DNA of 64,000 nt from Erythroxylum novogranatense. Lineage: Eukaryota; Streptophyta; Magnoliopsida; Malpighiales; Erythroxylaceae. How positions within the stretch are numbered: the stretch's first letter is position 1; every line of letters starts with the position of its first letter. Positions 1-12,947 of the stretch are shown here, piece by piece. The notes beneath the pieces were generated by a model. That model was not told where the DNA came from. It saw only the letters and a program-made list of their open reading frames with translations, and ran no database searches. The translations under genes were made by a program, and so were the position numbers. The stretch is from NCBI GenBank assembly GCA_029891385.1, contig CM057224.1:32803005-32867004 (forward strand), given 5' to 3'.

Positions 1-3000
1 TTTCGCTTTCAAACTTTCCATGTTTACGCGTAATTCGTCACCTTCAATATCAATAACATATATATCGGATATTTCCAATTCTATCTATGAAACACTTTGT
101 AAATCCGAATCATCTTTTAGGTTTTAGCCTAACTTACCAATCCATAATGCTATTCACACCACAATGATAGAGGCCACTCCTCACTTAATTCAATTTCCTT
201 AACTACACCTTTATTTCCATCTAAGTACATTTTGGTGAGGCCATACCCTTCAAAATATTTCATTTATTACATATCGATTTCGTTATTATCAAACCACAAA
301 TCTCATGAGATTTATAACCTCAGTGTAAATCAATTCAACGCAATGACACTATCTTCTTTTACTTAGCCTATCACTTTATTACCTTGATCACATAATATAG
401 GGATCACGACTCCTTTTGGACAGTAAGACCCCTTACACACTTTTCGAATGGTGACACCAATATAATGATTGTCATGCCATAATTCCCTTTGCACGAATTC
501 GAAAAATACCTGTTGGTTAATCACACATATCATCATTCACTTTGACAGGCTATATCATCAATTGCTTTTTCCACAATACTCTTACTAGAACGTAACGCTT
601 CGATTGTTTCTTGTGCTTTCTCGAACCATTCACTTATAATCATTCGATTTCCCATTCTAACCTTTCAATTACTCTATCAATACACTCTTGCTAGAACTTA
701 AAACTTCGATCATTCCTTACGTTTTCACTAACAGTTCCTGTAATGAGTATCACCCATATCTCTTAATTTGAACTATACCTATCCTTTTCCTCAACAATTG
801 GAAATAAATTCCCATTCCTCAATACGGTTTACAATTTCTACATCCTCACTTCGGGTTTTGCCAATCCGTTTTGATGCACACCAACTTTGAACTTTTCATA
901 GCTAATAATACTTTCTTTTGTCCCTTTTCGTCAATTCGACTATAACACGTAATAATACACTAGATTTGGTAACCTTATTACTCAAATTTTGATCTTTTGC
1001 AATTAAATTTATTTATTTCTTTGTTCAATCCCTTGAATTGCACCATTGGCTTAGTTTGAAGAATCAGCCGCTAAATCCTTTTCAAATCATTCAAATGTAT
1101 GGAATAACTCAATCGGTATCGATTTGCATATTCATAGACATCTCCAACTATTTCTGTACGATTAATGTCTCCAAGCCTTTAGGCTACACTCAGAATAACA
1201 AATTGCCAATCATCAATCATAATACCGCCCATGGACTTATATTTACCCCAAATTACATAAAATCACTTTATACAATGTCAATAATCATAATCTTTAATGG
1301 AATACTTCAGTATAGACAGTAAATTCTCCAAATGTCTCCTTTATGATAATTAGTCATAACATTCGCATGTTTACCTCCATTATTCTCGTCAATTTGCTAA
1401 AACCAGAGAATCTTTGACAATTTCTGAACGTATCCAGCATTCCGTTAGGTCTAATTAATTCCAGATTCCACATATCCATATATTTTGAATTTTCACATTT
1501 TATCGAAACCTATATCTTGATTAATTCTCCCAATATCCCATGTTCGCATAATAATTCATCCTTTACTCATTCAATCAGGTTAAGATTTACTCTTATGAGA
1601 CTTGTATAACGGCCAATTTTCTCAACTATACCCATTCATCTATTTCTTTTGCTTATATCCATTATCCACTCCAAACACAATTTAGACATGTTCCTTTTCA
1701 GTAATACTATAAACTTAGTTGACTCAAAACTCTTTCATTATCGAACGTCTCCAATGAGGAACAATTGTCGTTTAATTTTTTTTTTCTCATCATAACATAT
1801 TCTGCCACATGTTCATTACCTTCATTTCTCCACATAACTCAATTTATTCGTGATAAATCACTCCCTGACTTGAATACACAACCGTTATATCGACCTCGTG
1901 CTTTCAAAACATAATGACACAAAATATACACGAACCTGTAATCTCCTAAATTTCACGATTAATATTTCCGTGATATTCAATAAGTCTCTTACATAATCAA
2001 AGTCATCTCCTTAACGTAATGTACACTCTTTCAGTAGCGTAGTTTAGCTCTTAAGCTAAAGTCTCTACCAGATGTAATACAAATCAGTTACTCTTGATAC
2101 ATCACGAAGATAAATCTCTGAAGAGCTCTTAAACAATTTCTTTTCCTCTACAATCTAGCCATACATCACCATAATCATCACATCCTAGCTGACAATATAT
2201 CCCTATAGTCCCATCAATTTGTCCGGTAATAGATTGCATTTAATTCTCGATAACCATTCTCTTTTTGGTACCAATTCTTAATTATGGAGACCTTACTATA
2301 TTCATGTCCCTCTTTTTATTCCCTCAAGCTCATTACCAATGCGAACATCTTTAACTGTCTCACTTCTCATTTTGAGTATTCTCATGCCCTACTCTCACTC
2401 ATTTTGAACTTGAGCTACCGGCATTACTTCCTATATCATATTCATGTAAATAATTCATTTATGCTAGCTCATTTCACCCATGTTGGTAATCCCACTATTA
2501 GATATACACTTACAAAGGATCATATAATCTGAACCCAACAATCTTCCTGCTTACACCATCCTCGCCGTGAGGATCATACACAATCTCAATTCATTTACAA
2601 CCGATCATTATAAGCACTTTCATTTCTTCTTCTAACTCATAAAGGATTTTTTTTTCCGACAAGAATTCGCGGCTGTAGCCATTAACTTCTCAATTACAGG
2701 GTAACATTTTCACTTAACATAGGGCTCCCATAATCAAGTGTGCATTTACTTAGGCAGATCAATTAAACCCGAACAACTTTTTCATCTACCAATTTCATTG
2801 TCTTACATTTCAATCTTTTCATTTTTGCATTAGACCCATATATTTCCATACTCATATCTATATCATAGATATGAAATCATTCTTGATTTTGCACTTAATG
2901 TATAATTTGACTCCAAATCAACAATCCTTATTTATAACTCTCATCAAGGTAATCAATCCCAATTGTAACTTTGCTATATCATAGAACACTTTATTGTCAT

Positions 3001-3378
3001 TTACCTTATACACTGTAAATCTTACCATTGTCACATCTCTATTTTCCTCTATTAATTACTCATATTCAAGGATATACCCAATATAACTCCAATATTGTAC
3101 TTCACGATATACCCATCAATATCAATACACTAAATATTCACCTGTCTGATCACACCATACACTCTTTCCTATTGTGCAATATCCATTACTTCCTTTTCTC
3201 CCATTCTAACACATTATCCTTTTTCTCACTTTTTCTAACCGCTAAAACGACTGAGACTTATTTATGCATACGACTCATATACTACTCTGGGGATCAGTTA
3301 TCACTGTCTGCCGTGACACGACTTAAATACATGCACCCTATGTTTCAGACTGTGCCCAGATACATTACGTACTACTGG
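1..3378 (-). mobile_element. Decayed internal region of gypsy element G1
   Basis: This stretch lies immediately downstream, in minus-strand sense, of a primer-binding site and an LTR, so it should hold the leader and gag of a minus-strand Ty3/gypsy element that continues beyond the left edge. I could not recognise gag, protease or reverse transcriptase motifs in any frame. The plus strand is rich in T, A and C and poor in G, and every open frame is short. A passage near 575-640 recurs in diverged form near 675-740, each containing a 'ctcttRctagaac' core. It is either a heavily decayed gag/leader or a non-coding, non-autonomous internal region. Short open frames here (for example 1038-1322 and 3028-3399, plus strand) show no domain and are not called as genes. 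Confidence 0.5.
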
Positions 3379-3390
3379 GCTCTGATACCA
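3379..3390 (-). other. Primer-binding site of G1 (tRNA-iMet type)
   Basis: The plus strand reads gctctgatacca, the exact reverse complement of the plant tRNA-iMet primer site TGGTATCAGAGC. It lies four bases inside the LTR boundary at 3395. This fixes the orientation of G1 as minus and shows that the LTR to its right is the 5' LTR. Confidence 0.85.
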
Positions 3391-3779
3391 CAAATGTAGC
3401 ACCCCACTCCCGCGAGACCCGAACCCGACATCGACGGTGATATCCAAGCCACGACATGAGGGTAGTATGCTAGAGCGATCATCGCAGTTGTTAAAACTCA
3501 TTATGATTTTTTTTGAAAACCAATGAGTCTTGCGAAATTAAAATAAACGATTCGGCCCGTGATACAAAAACCCTTTTAGTCATACACTTTATCAAAGATC
3601 ATATGTCAAATAATATTTATCAATTAGGGCCTCAATCAATTCAATACAATTTTTGAATATAAATTTACACATAAGTCAAGATAACACGAATGCAGACGTG
3701 AATCGATCCCGACATCGGACAATCGACTCTCTTGTAGTAACCATACACCCGGTTCACTAACGGGTACTCTTCAATTCTG

Positions 3780-3855
3780 AAAAATAGTTGCAATGTTGGG
3801 TGAGTTTGCGAACTCGGTGAGAAACCATCATCGATGGTTCACCCAACTCATGCAT
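3780..3855 (-). promoter_or_regulatory. Conserved LTR block in G1
   Basis: A segment of about 70 bases containing ccatc-atc-gatgg within a longer gggtga...tcaccc inverted pair is shared with the solo LTR (28850-28916) and both G3 LTRs (49245-49320 and 56283-56358), although the surrounding LTR sequence has diverged. Conservation suggests a functional LTR signal such as a transcription start or leader structure. That role is inferred. Confidence 0.45.
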
Positions 3856-5093
3856 TCACTAATCATATTAGCACACGTAGCATTAACAAGAATATCACAT
3901 ATTATCACATTTCGGTTCAATTTCATATACACATGCACATATTTCAGCTTATTTACATCATATATATATGCAATGCACATGTGACATCGCTCCAATTTCA
4001 TTTCGTTGTTGTGGACCGCTTTGGCTTGTCGTCCCCATAGAACGGGCACATTACGTTGAGCCAGTGGCTCGAAAACATGGGCTTGAAGCCTCGATATATT
4101 GAGCTCGGCTCTCAATACGTTGGACCCGAGGTCCCGTGCGCTGGTGAAAGCTCTCACATACGTTGGGCGTGATATGCCCTGATACAGTGGCTGCTCCGGT
4201 CACAACTGCCTTTTATCTGATCACACATTTATGTTTATGCATGCAATGTACATATTCCAATTTCCATTTACATATCATTACTATTTGCCAATTCTTCGGA
4301 CTTTCGGTCCGGTATTTCAATTATCTACATTTCCAATTTATTGCATCCTACTATATCACATTTACAATCCCATCCAATGTATCAAACGAAATGCATAATT
4401 AACACTTCAATATCAATTTCTCATTTCTCGGACCTCGGTCCGAGATCTCCAATATAACATTTACAAACAGTTACTCACAAGTAGCACTTCGTTATCTCAT
4501 TCCAAATATTTCAGACACCTATGGTCCGAAATCAATCAAATTCAAATACACATAAACTATAAACCCTCCATTATCTCCATATGGCATAATTGCAAAAACT
4601 TAAACACATAAAGGTTGAGGAACCAACTAGGTTACTCACCGGACTTCCGAGCTAACATCTGAAGTCTCAATAACGCCGATAGATCGACGCCCAAATGTGT
4701 CTCTATAACAAATGAGAGGAATCCCATTACTAATTATCCAATCAACTTAATAAATGCACATGTAAGTGTAGAATGTATGTTCATGAGATTTCGCCCTAAA
4801 TTCAAATTTTCCCAATATAAATTCCATCTAAAATTTAGAAACCTCTCATACCGACGGTGCGCAATTGCACTCTATAGGTCCCCAATTAAACAAAACAAAT
4901 AGCCATCAACAATTACCCGGCCACGCCAATTTCTTCCAAAATTCCCAATTTCTCACAAAATGAAATTCAATATTTCACAAATCCGATGCCTCAAGAATCA
5001 GGTCAATCGGACGTCGGACGGAAAAGAAATTGACAAAAGAAACACCAAATACCAAATAATCAAAATAATACCAAATAATAATAAAAATTCAGA

Positions 5094-5225
5094 TTCGCCT
5101 CATCACTAGGCGAGCCGTCGCCTAGTGATTCCGATGATCCGGCGTCGTCGCTAGGGCGACGCGTCGCCTAGTGACGCCGTTCATCCCAAGTTCGTCACTA
5201 GGCGACGCGTCGCCTAGTGACCGAC
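5094..5225. repeat. GC-rich palindrome array in the G1 LTR
   Basis: Several copies of cactaggcgac and its complement gtcgcctagtg occur here in an otherwise AT-rich LTR. The last pair forms a perfect 28-base palindrome at 5194-5221 centred on acgcgt. Similar but unrelated-sequence palindrome clusters occur in the other LTRs. Confidence 0.8.
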
Positions 5226-7584
5226 GAAAAATCAAATTCCCATTCCTTTTTTTTTCCTAATTTCCAATCCAACTTTCTAATTTCCAAACCAACTTTCAAC
5301 ACTCATAAATCTCAACACACACTTCAGAAAAATACAAATCTTACCTCGTTGGAAAGATCATAAAATCCTCTACAATTCTCAAGAAGACCATAAAAATCAA
5401 TCTCACCCCTAAGGGTGTCAAAAATCCCTTCAAAGCTACTGCCTACTCAAATCCCATTAAAACAGAACAGTACATTGCAAATTTCATAACTCTCTGATTC
5501 TTCAGCCAAAAATTACCACATAAATATGATTAATAAGTTCACAATGTCATCTACAACTTTCATTAACAACCCAAAATCAAATTCCATAGCTAAACAAGTC
5601 AATTAATTCACTCAATGTTGCTGTCCCTGAAATCATTCAATTTGAGCAGTACACTTATAACAAGTATAACTCCCTGTACACAAGTCAGAAAAATCCAAAA
5701 TTTATGTCCCTGAAAAGATAACTCCTCAAACTTCAAGTTTCATGAAGAACTCAATCTCCAATTCGATTTCTAACAATTTCAAATCTGTTATGCAAGTTAC
5801 TGACCTAATCAGCACTTAACATCACAATGTAAGTTCAGCTTTTGAAATTCCATATCTCCCACATCTGATTTCCAAAAATTACATGCCATACACCAATTTC
5901 AAGATCAATGTGTTATCTAAAACTCTTAAGTAGACCCATAAAACCAGTTCAGTTCACAAAAATTACTAAAATTACTCCAAAACAGAATGTACACCAAATT
6001 TGCTAATCCAGCTAGGTTCACTCAATACATAAAAACAGTCAATAGTTATCAGGCCATAACTCTTAATATACAACTCGAAAAATATCAAGATCAGTGGTAA
6101 TGGAAAGCTAACTCAATATTCTACAACTTTCATGAAGACTCTTTTCCCAAATTCCATATCAATTAATTTATAAAAATCAGCAAAATCATCAGGTCATAGT
6201 GTCGGTTACTGTTCACAGGCAATAAAACAGTAACTTTCCATGTAAATTTTCGACCTTCTACCATTACAATTTAACAACACCTATTTCACACAAAGTTGAA
6301 GCCAACATCCTAAAGTTTAAGTGGCCACAAACCTCACCTCATTTTCTCACCTATACAATAAGTTATGATCAAAATATTGCAATAGGTCAAATAACCATTT
6401 TCCAGCTTTCATCTATAACTTAACTCTCATCACTTCTAACACCAATAACACATCACTAAGCACCATTTATACCTCTAATTCAACCCCAAACTAATCACAA
6501 CATTGACTTATATAACTAACCAAACTTTGGCAGCACAAACCTACACAATTTCCATATTATTTTGCATCATAAACATCATTAATAACATCACCTTCTCATT
6601 CTTTAACTACCCTAACCACTTCCTTCACACAAGTATACATTAAACCCATTCAAACCTACCCTTATAATGATCAAATAAATACATAAGTGCTTCCCATATG
6701 CTTCTAACTACCAAAAGCATCAGAACAAACATTAACACTTACCTTAAACAAGTTCAAGCTATTCAATTTCCAAGGCTTTTCAATTCCTTCAACTTGAAAC
6801 TTCTCAATCACCGCTCACGACTCTTATCACTACACATGCACATATCATCTTCTCAAAGAGCAAGCTTGGTCTTAGGTATGTACAAATAAGAAGCAAACCA
6901 AGAACCAAGACAACCCTTCTTGTGAGGGATGAGAAGATAGAAATTCAAGGAGAAAAGAAAGACATCAAAGAAGAAGAAGTAAAGGTTCTGATGAGAGAAG
7001 AGGAAAATAAGCTTGTCTAATGATTTTGGTCTATGAAATAGCCAAGGAAAGTCATTGGTGATGATGAAATTTCGTGATGAAGCATCATATAAGACAAAAT
7101 CAAGAAGCCACATGGCTTTTAATGAATGGTAAGGACAAAATGAGTTAATCCCAATTAATTAAGCACTACACCCACTTAAGCTCTAATCATGACACTAAAA
7201 TAATTTCCTAATCCCCATTTATCCACTAATCTCATGCCATTAGGCAATCCTTTTCAGTACAAAAGGCTCACTCGGTTAGTCGGTTGAATTTTTCGTCCGC
7301 ACGAACCCCGAAAATTCCGAAAAATTCCATAAATCTCTAAAATGGGAAACAATTTATGACGCCTCGTAATAATTTTCCAAATACAACTATCCCTAAATTT
7401 CACAAAAGGTCTCATTTGAAACCTAAGTTTAAAATGTCATGAATGCATGTTATCATGTGTATATGCAAAACAACCATCAGTCATAGAGGCGATAAGTTGT
7501 ATGTGCATGCCGAGATATAATTTAATACTCCTAACCCGTCCCAAATTACCAACATACCCTTCCCATCGGTGATGGGCTGTTACA

Positions 7585-8342
7585 TGACTGATTGTCCATC
7601 GGTTGGTGAGACTCTGTCTACCAAGGTCGGTTGGATGTCCCAGGTTGGAATGAAAGAAGAAGATGTCAGAAGACAACTGTATGGAGTCAATGATTCATGG
7701 GAGAGGAAGACCTCTAGTTTGGTTCCAAAGGCTAGGGTTCTTCATGCGATTCTGTTTAACTGCATTCTACCCAGAGCAGGTTCAAGGCATTTGGTGACTA
7801 CCCTGGATGAACAATGCTTGTTTTACCTGCTGAATCGCAACCCTATTGATTTACCCTTCTTAATCTTTCACTACATGGTTAAGGGGATGAAGGATACAAA
7901 TAGCTATCCTTATGGCATGCTTCTGACAAGGATTTTTCAGGAATCCGGAATCCTTCTACACAAAGGAAATAGAAGGATTATACCAGTGAAGAGTAAGATT
8001 GATGCAATCACAATACGGCGAATGGGTCTAAGGACAGTGACCAAAGAAGAAGCTGAATCTTCAAGGAGAACAAGAACTGAGGGGGAGCGTGTTTCGAAGG
8101 AAACTCCCGTTTTAAGTTCTCGAACTCAATAAAGTATGAAATCGCCTGCGGATGAAATAAGAAGAACATCAGGAAGACCGCTGATAAAACAGGCGAGTCC
8201 TAAAATCGAACTAAGTCAATCCCGGAGAACAGAAGAAGGTACGTCAAAAAGACAAGGAGAAAGTCTTTTAAGTGAAGTTACAAAGAAGGCAAAGAGATCA
8301 TCGAGGATTCGGGCTCTAAGGCAACAAGAAGAGAAGATTGCC
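7585..8342 (+). pseudogene. 5' remnant of plant transposon-protein ORF of S1 (part A)
   Basis: An open frame runs in from the G1 boundary and encodes about 250 codons in one frame, broken by a single in-frame TAA near 8130. The segment at about 7735-7960 (LHAILFNCILPR, LFYLLNRNPIDLPFLIFHYM, YGMLLTRIFQ) resembles the domain annotated in plants as 'putative plant transposon protein' (Transposase_32-type), as I remember that family; a profile search would be needed to confirm it. The C-terminal half is basic and charged. The N-terminus is missing because G1 occupies the sequence to the left. The frame is cut at 8342 by G2 and resumes in phase at 19599. Its position just upstream of a polypurine tract and LTR fits the second, env-like ORF of SIRE/Maximus-type copia elements. 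That placement is inference. Confidence 0.6.
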
Positions 8343-11300
8343 TGTCGCGACCCGACCCGTAGACCGGATCCCAACTGTTGGATCCAAGACCCAACCGCAT
8401 ATAACTTACCATTTACCCTCTTACTTTGATACCACAATTTGTCGGGATCCCGCTCCCGGAGCCCGACTTTCATAGTCCTGAAACTTGTACTTATAGACTT
8501 GCAGGATTCTTAACCAACCATTCACTTACTTTTATTCAAACATTTTCATTTTAACTCCAATTGTTACATATTTTAATTGATAACAAGACATATGTCTTAG
8601 GAATCTAATGGTCCAAACCCCACCCCATTTGGAGGTCGGACGAAGGAGTTATGACCCTACAAACTCAACGTGTTCATGTTTTGACTCCTATCAAACATGT
8701 TTTGGCGCAAATGTCATAACTTTCACTATAGGTGTCGGAATGACTTCGTTCTTGGACCATTTTAAACTAGACATCTAGGTCTACAACTCTCAAGAAGACC
8801 ACAAAACCAAATTCGGCCTCTAACAAGCCCAAAACACTTGACTAAGGATCCTAGTCGATTGGAATAGATGCTAGTCGATCGGGGCGGTATTTTGTTGGTT
8901 GTAGTCGATCGAAACATTTCCATCATTGGAACTTACAAGAAATATTCTCCGCCCTCCGAGTAGTCGACTGGAACACTTTCCAGTCGACTGGAACCCTCCT
9001 AGTCGACTGGAACACCTTCCAATGATTGAACCCTCTTTCAAGACCACTTGGAATCATCATCTTCAAGACTCATAACTTTTATCCCTAGCTCCAATTGGTG
9101 CATACTATACCTCTATGGAAAGGTAAGAAGATGAACTACAAATATTATGAAGGATGCTAAAACTAACTCCATCATTTAATAAGGTAAAAATTCACTCAAA
9201 GGTCAATGCTCCATTAATACCTATGTAACAAAGTGCTATGGCTAAATGAACAATAACTGGTTGTGTTCTAATCCTCATTACTTTTAATCCTAAATCCAAA
9301 TGAGGCATACCATATACCCTTGGAAAGCTATAATCCTCTACTACAAACTTCATGAAGACTCATTTATCTAAATCAAACCCGAAGAGGGTCAAATGTCGGG
9401 GCGATGTCCGGTCAAGTTTTAAGAAAATTTGACAGCACCTCCCCTATTTTATTCCTAACCCAAAATCTTCAATCTAGACCATAACCTGCACATAAATTCT
9501 ACATTCAAGGGCAGCAACACACTCTTAGTTTTCTAGACATTCTCAATTCATACCCAAACTATCACCATGATTCAATTTCCATACACACAAGTATAAATTT
9601 CTCAAATACATTCATGATCTAATACTTTTACTTTCAAATTCATTCATTCATTCATCATCATTCAATCATAACATGTTCATACAATGCTTTAGTGGGCATT
9701 TCAAGCCCAATTACATAAAAGCTTCAAAATACATCATTTCCTTAAAATGCGACTAAAGCATTGATGTTACAAAAATGATTTCAAATCCCAAAAATAACAA
9801 AAGAACTGCTTGGAGTAAAATGCCTTATGCTCGCTCCTCGGGTTCCCGCCATTTCCGAATTTGTGGGGTGAGCTAATGCTCCGTAGGTAACACATTTACG
9901 CTTATATAACAAGCACATCCTTGATTCATGCATTTATCAATTTTCCAAGGAAATCACATCACATGCATAACTCAAACATTCATACATTCATAACAATTTC
10001 AATCATTCCATCATTCACGATCTTATACAATTCATGCATATTCATGGCAAACACAACAATGGCTCGGTAAGTCCAATCATGGCAACCACATAAGTTCATC
10101 AAATGACCTAATGTGGGCAATTCTTGAGGAGTCCGATATCGGATCATCCTATGCCTCAATCGGGCGTGCGGGCGAAGGCTTTTCATGTCGACGCACGTGA
10201 TTTCTTTCGGGACATTACCTTACCCATACAAAGCATAATTCATTTCATAACAATAAAATTGGATTGTTCTTATCCAAGTTATTGTTTTCATTAAAATCAT
10301 TCTTTTCATGCATCATTCATGCAAAATTCATAATTTTCATTATATTCATTTCATTTAGCTCTTTAGGCTAATTCACCCATCATCCTAGAATTTACATTTT
10401 CTAACATTATGATCACATAGCATAATATTTACAATCATTCAACAACCACAACATCAATCCTTCATATCATCCATTTACAATCATCCAACAACCACAACAT
10501 CAATCTTTCATATCATCCGTTATGGTTTTCAACAACCATACTAACATTCAACACAATCGTCAATATCAACAACACGAGCAATAAACATCATAAATATCAT
10601 TCATCCATAACTAACACAAGCATTAACAACCATTATTAATGTCATAATTAAATTTACATTAAATGCTCATAAATATAAAAGTAAAGGTGTAACCCACCTT
10701 AAATCCTTGATAATTCCTTGAATAGCTTGCTATAATTCTTGTTCCTCTTCTCTTCCTCTTCTCTCTTCATTAAAAACCAACAACATTCCCAAATCAACAT
10801 AGGATTTAGAAATTGAAAAACCTAAATGCTTAAATCATGAAATTGGCAAGAGGATAACTAAACCCACTTGGTTCTTAACTCTTCTAACCAAAAACCCATC
10901 TAAAAACTTAACATTAAACCAAAGACTTACCTTAATCCTTAGTTAACCAAGTGATTACTTGGCTCAAAATGAAGCTTGCACCTTCCTCTTCACTTCTTCT
11001 TCTTGCTCCTTCTTCAAAATCTCACTCTTTCTCAAGGAAAATCAAAGCCCTAACACAACTCTTCTTTTCTCCCTTTCTCCTCTCATTTACGACAACTTAC
11101 TCTCCTCTCCTTATAATTTTCAGAATCCTCCTTTGCCTACACCAAAATCACTTAAACCTCTCCTTATATACTCCTCTCTTATTTCCTAAGCCCATCACTT
11201 AAGCCCATCTACTCCTTCCTCCTTTCATTTCTTCTTTTCATCCTACAACTTCCTCCTTAACAACCAACTCAAGCCCAATAACTTAACCCTCTTAATTTTC

Positions 11301-11540
11301 TTTAAGCCCATCTCATTTAATTCACCTAACTAACTTATTTCATTTGGACCCAAAGCCCAATTAACACATAAATTTCACCTAACTCATTTAAGTCCAACTA
11401 ACATATCTAACTTCATTAATTCTTCAACTAACTTATTAATGCTATCATATATTAATTAATGTCACCTTAATTAATGCTAACATAATTTACTTAATTTGCC
11501 TAATCATGCTTAATTAAATAAAAAAATTTTGGGGCTAACA
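8343..11540 (-). repeat. 3' LTR of G2
   Basis: It begins TGTCGCGACC and ends GGGGCTAACA as written on the plus strand, with the TG...CA ends typical of LTRs. It is nearly co-linear with 16398-19593. The patch at about 8845-9025 holds altered copies of an agtcgactgga motif. Small plus-strand frames such as 10951-11202 recur at the equivalent place in the other LTR and are chance frames in pyrimidine-rich sequence. Confidence 0.95.
8961..9016. repeat. CAGTCGACTGG palindrome cluster, 3' LTR of G2
   Basis: Repeated agtcgactgga units lie in both orientations. The run at 8978-8993 is a perfect 16-base palindrome centred on tcga. Further diverged copies lie upstream at 8850-8940. Confidence 0.75.
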
Positions 11541-11557
11541 TTTCTCCCCCCCTTAAG
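11541..11557 (-). other. Polypurine tract of G2
   Basis: The minus strand reads cttaagggggggagaaa directly before the 3' LTR at 11540, with the run of seven Gs at 11546-11552. This is the expected primer site for plus-strand DNA synthesis. The integrase ORF stop codon at 11553 lies inside the tract. Confidence 0.85.
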
Positions 11558-12053
11558 AAATTTCGTCCTCGAAATTCTTACCTGGTTGATTGAAGAGGTG
11601 TGGGTACTGCTCCTGCATTGCATCCAAAGGTTCCCACGTCGCCTCTTCAACTGCATGATTCCTCCACAGGACTTTGACTAGCTTGATTGTCTTGTTCCTG
11701 AGGATCTTATCCTTGCTATCCAGAATTGCCACAGGCATTTCTTCATAACCGAGATCATCACTCAATTTGAACTTCGAGGTCCGAATGATGTGAGAAGGAT
11801 CGATCTGTACCTTCTCAAGGATCGACACATGGAACACATCATGGATCTGTGACAATTCGGGCGGCAATGCCAATCTATAGGCCAACGGACCAATCCTCTC
11901 CATAACTTCATACAGTCCTACATACCGAGGACTCAACTTCCCTTTCTTCCCAATCTCATAACTCCTTCCATGGAGACGCCTTAAGGAACACCTTATCTCC
12001 CATCGCATATTCCATTTCCTTCCCGTTGGCATCCGTGATAACTCTTCATTCAT
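11553..12053 (-). pseudogene. G2 integrase C-terminal region with chromodomain-like tail
   Basis: This frame carries the C-terminal part of a Ty3/gypsy integrase: the KLSPRYVGLYEV..RIGPLAYRLALP segment, the HDVFHVS box, then a chromodomain-like tail ending EATWEPLDAMQEQYPHLF. In chromoviruses such tails are thought to target integration to particular chromatin. The first residues, upstream of the KLSPRY segment, do not fit the family well, which suggests a frame change near 11950-12050. The frame ends at the polypurine tract, so nothing is missing at the C-terminus. Confidence 0.85.
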
Positions 12054-12947
12054 CTCCGGCTGCCTTAAGCCTCTGCTTAATCAAGTCAACTTTTTCAACC
12101 GTCATCTGACCAACTCGTCCCACTAGCTTCCTCTCACCCTCTTCATCCCAAAGATATGGGAGTCCTGCATCTTCGCCATACAAGGCTTCATAAGGAGCCA
12201 TCTCAGATGCTCGAATGGTACGAATTGTTGTAAGCAAATTCGACCAACGGCAAGTGATCATCCCATGCCCTTTGAAGTCCATTACACATGCTCTAAGCAT
12301 CCCTTCTAGAGTCTGAATTGTCCTCTCGGTCGCCATCCGTCTGAGGATGAAACGCCGTCTTCGAAATTCAACTTAGTTCCTAATGCTTCTCAGAGACTTC
12401 CCAAAATCGGATGTGAACCTAGGATCCTCGCCGGATACTATGGAATCCGAACTCCATGCAATCTTACCACTTCATCAATATACTTTCGGCTAAAATTTGC
12501 AGCGAATGTGCTGCCGATTGCTAGAAAGTGGGATGACTTCACAACCGATCCACTATTACCCAAATGGCATCATGCTTCTGCGGGTCTTAGGCAAACCCAT
12601 CGAAAATCCATTGAATCCTCCGCCATTTCCATTCGGGAATGGACAATGGCTGCAACATGCCTGAAGGTGCACGGTGTTCACCTTGACTTGCGACACACTA
12701 GACATCTACTCACATAATCTGCTACATCTCTCTTCATGCCTTCCACCGTAAATGTTCCTTCAAATCTCTGACATTCGGTGTTTCTGGAAGTGCATGGAAT
12801 AAGGCGCGTTATGTGCCTCATCCATGATCTCATCCTTAATCTGCTTTATCATTCTAATGCATAACCTGCTTCCACCATCATTAATCCATCATCCCTTACT
12901 TGCACCATCGATCGCTTACCATTCTCAGATTTCATCTCTCAACTTAC
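12046..12947 (-). pseudogene. G2 integrase core, broken
   Basis: The interval between the RNase H domain and the integrase tail should hold the zinc-binding and catalytic core of the integrase. The 12046-12336 frame has recognisable core features (an RTIQTLEGMLRACV segment and the MAPYEALYG box), but 12340-12947 is not open in any single frame and I could not trace a complete HHCC zinc finger or D,D-35-E triad. Multiple frameshifts are likely. The element would not make an intact integrase from this sequence. Confidence 0.7.

Larger units (their letters stand above)
3395..7584 (-). repeat. 5' LTR of gypsy element G1
   Basis: As written it begins TGTAGCACCCC and ends CTGTTACA; in element sense it runs from 7584 (TGTAACAGCCC) to 3395 (GGTGCTACA). 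The 5' end matches the starts of the G3 LTRs and the solo LTR, and a block near 3780-3855 matches them as well. At about 4.2 kb it is long but within the range of Tekay/Del-type chromovirus LTRs. The flanks (acaaa on the left, tgact on the right) do not match, as expected for a 5' LTR with its internal region attached. Between 5100 and 5225 it carries a GC-rich palindrome array. No open frame inside is a convincing gene. Confidence 0.75.

Noticed and set aside
10951..11202. Plus-strand ORF with a hydrophobic, signal-like start, repeated at 19007-19240
   Set aside because: It lies in a pyrimidine-rich part of both G2 LTRs, changes frame between the copies and has no recognisable domain.
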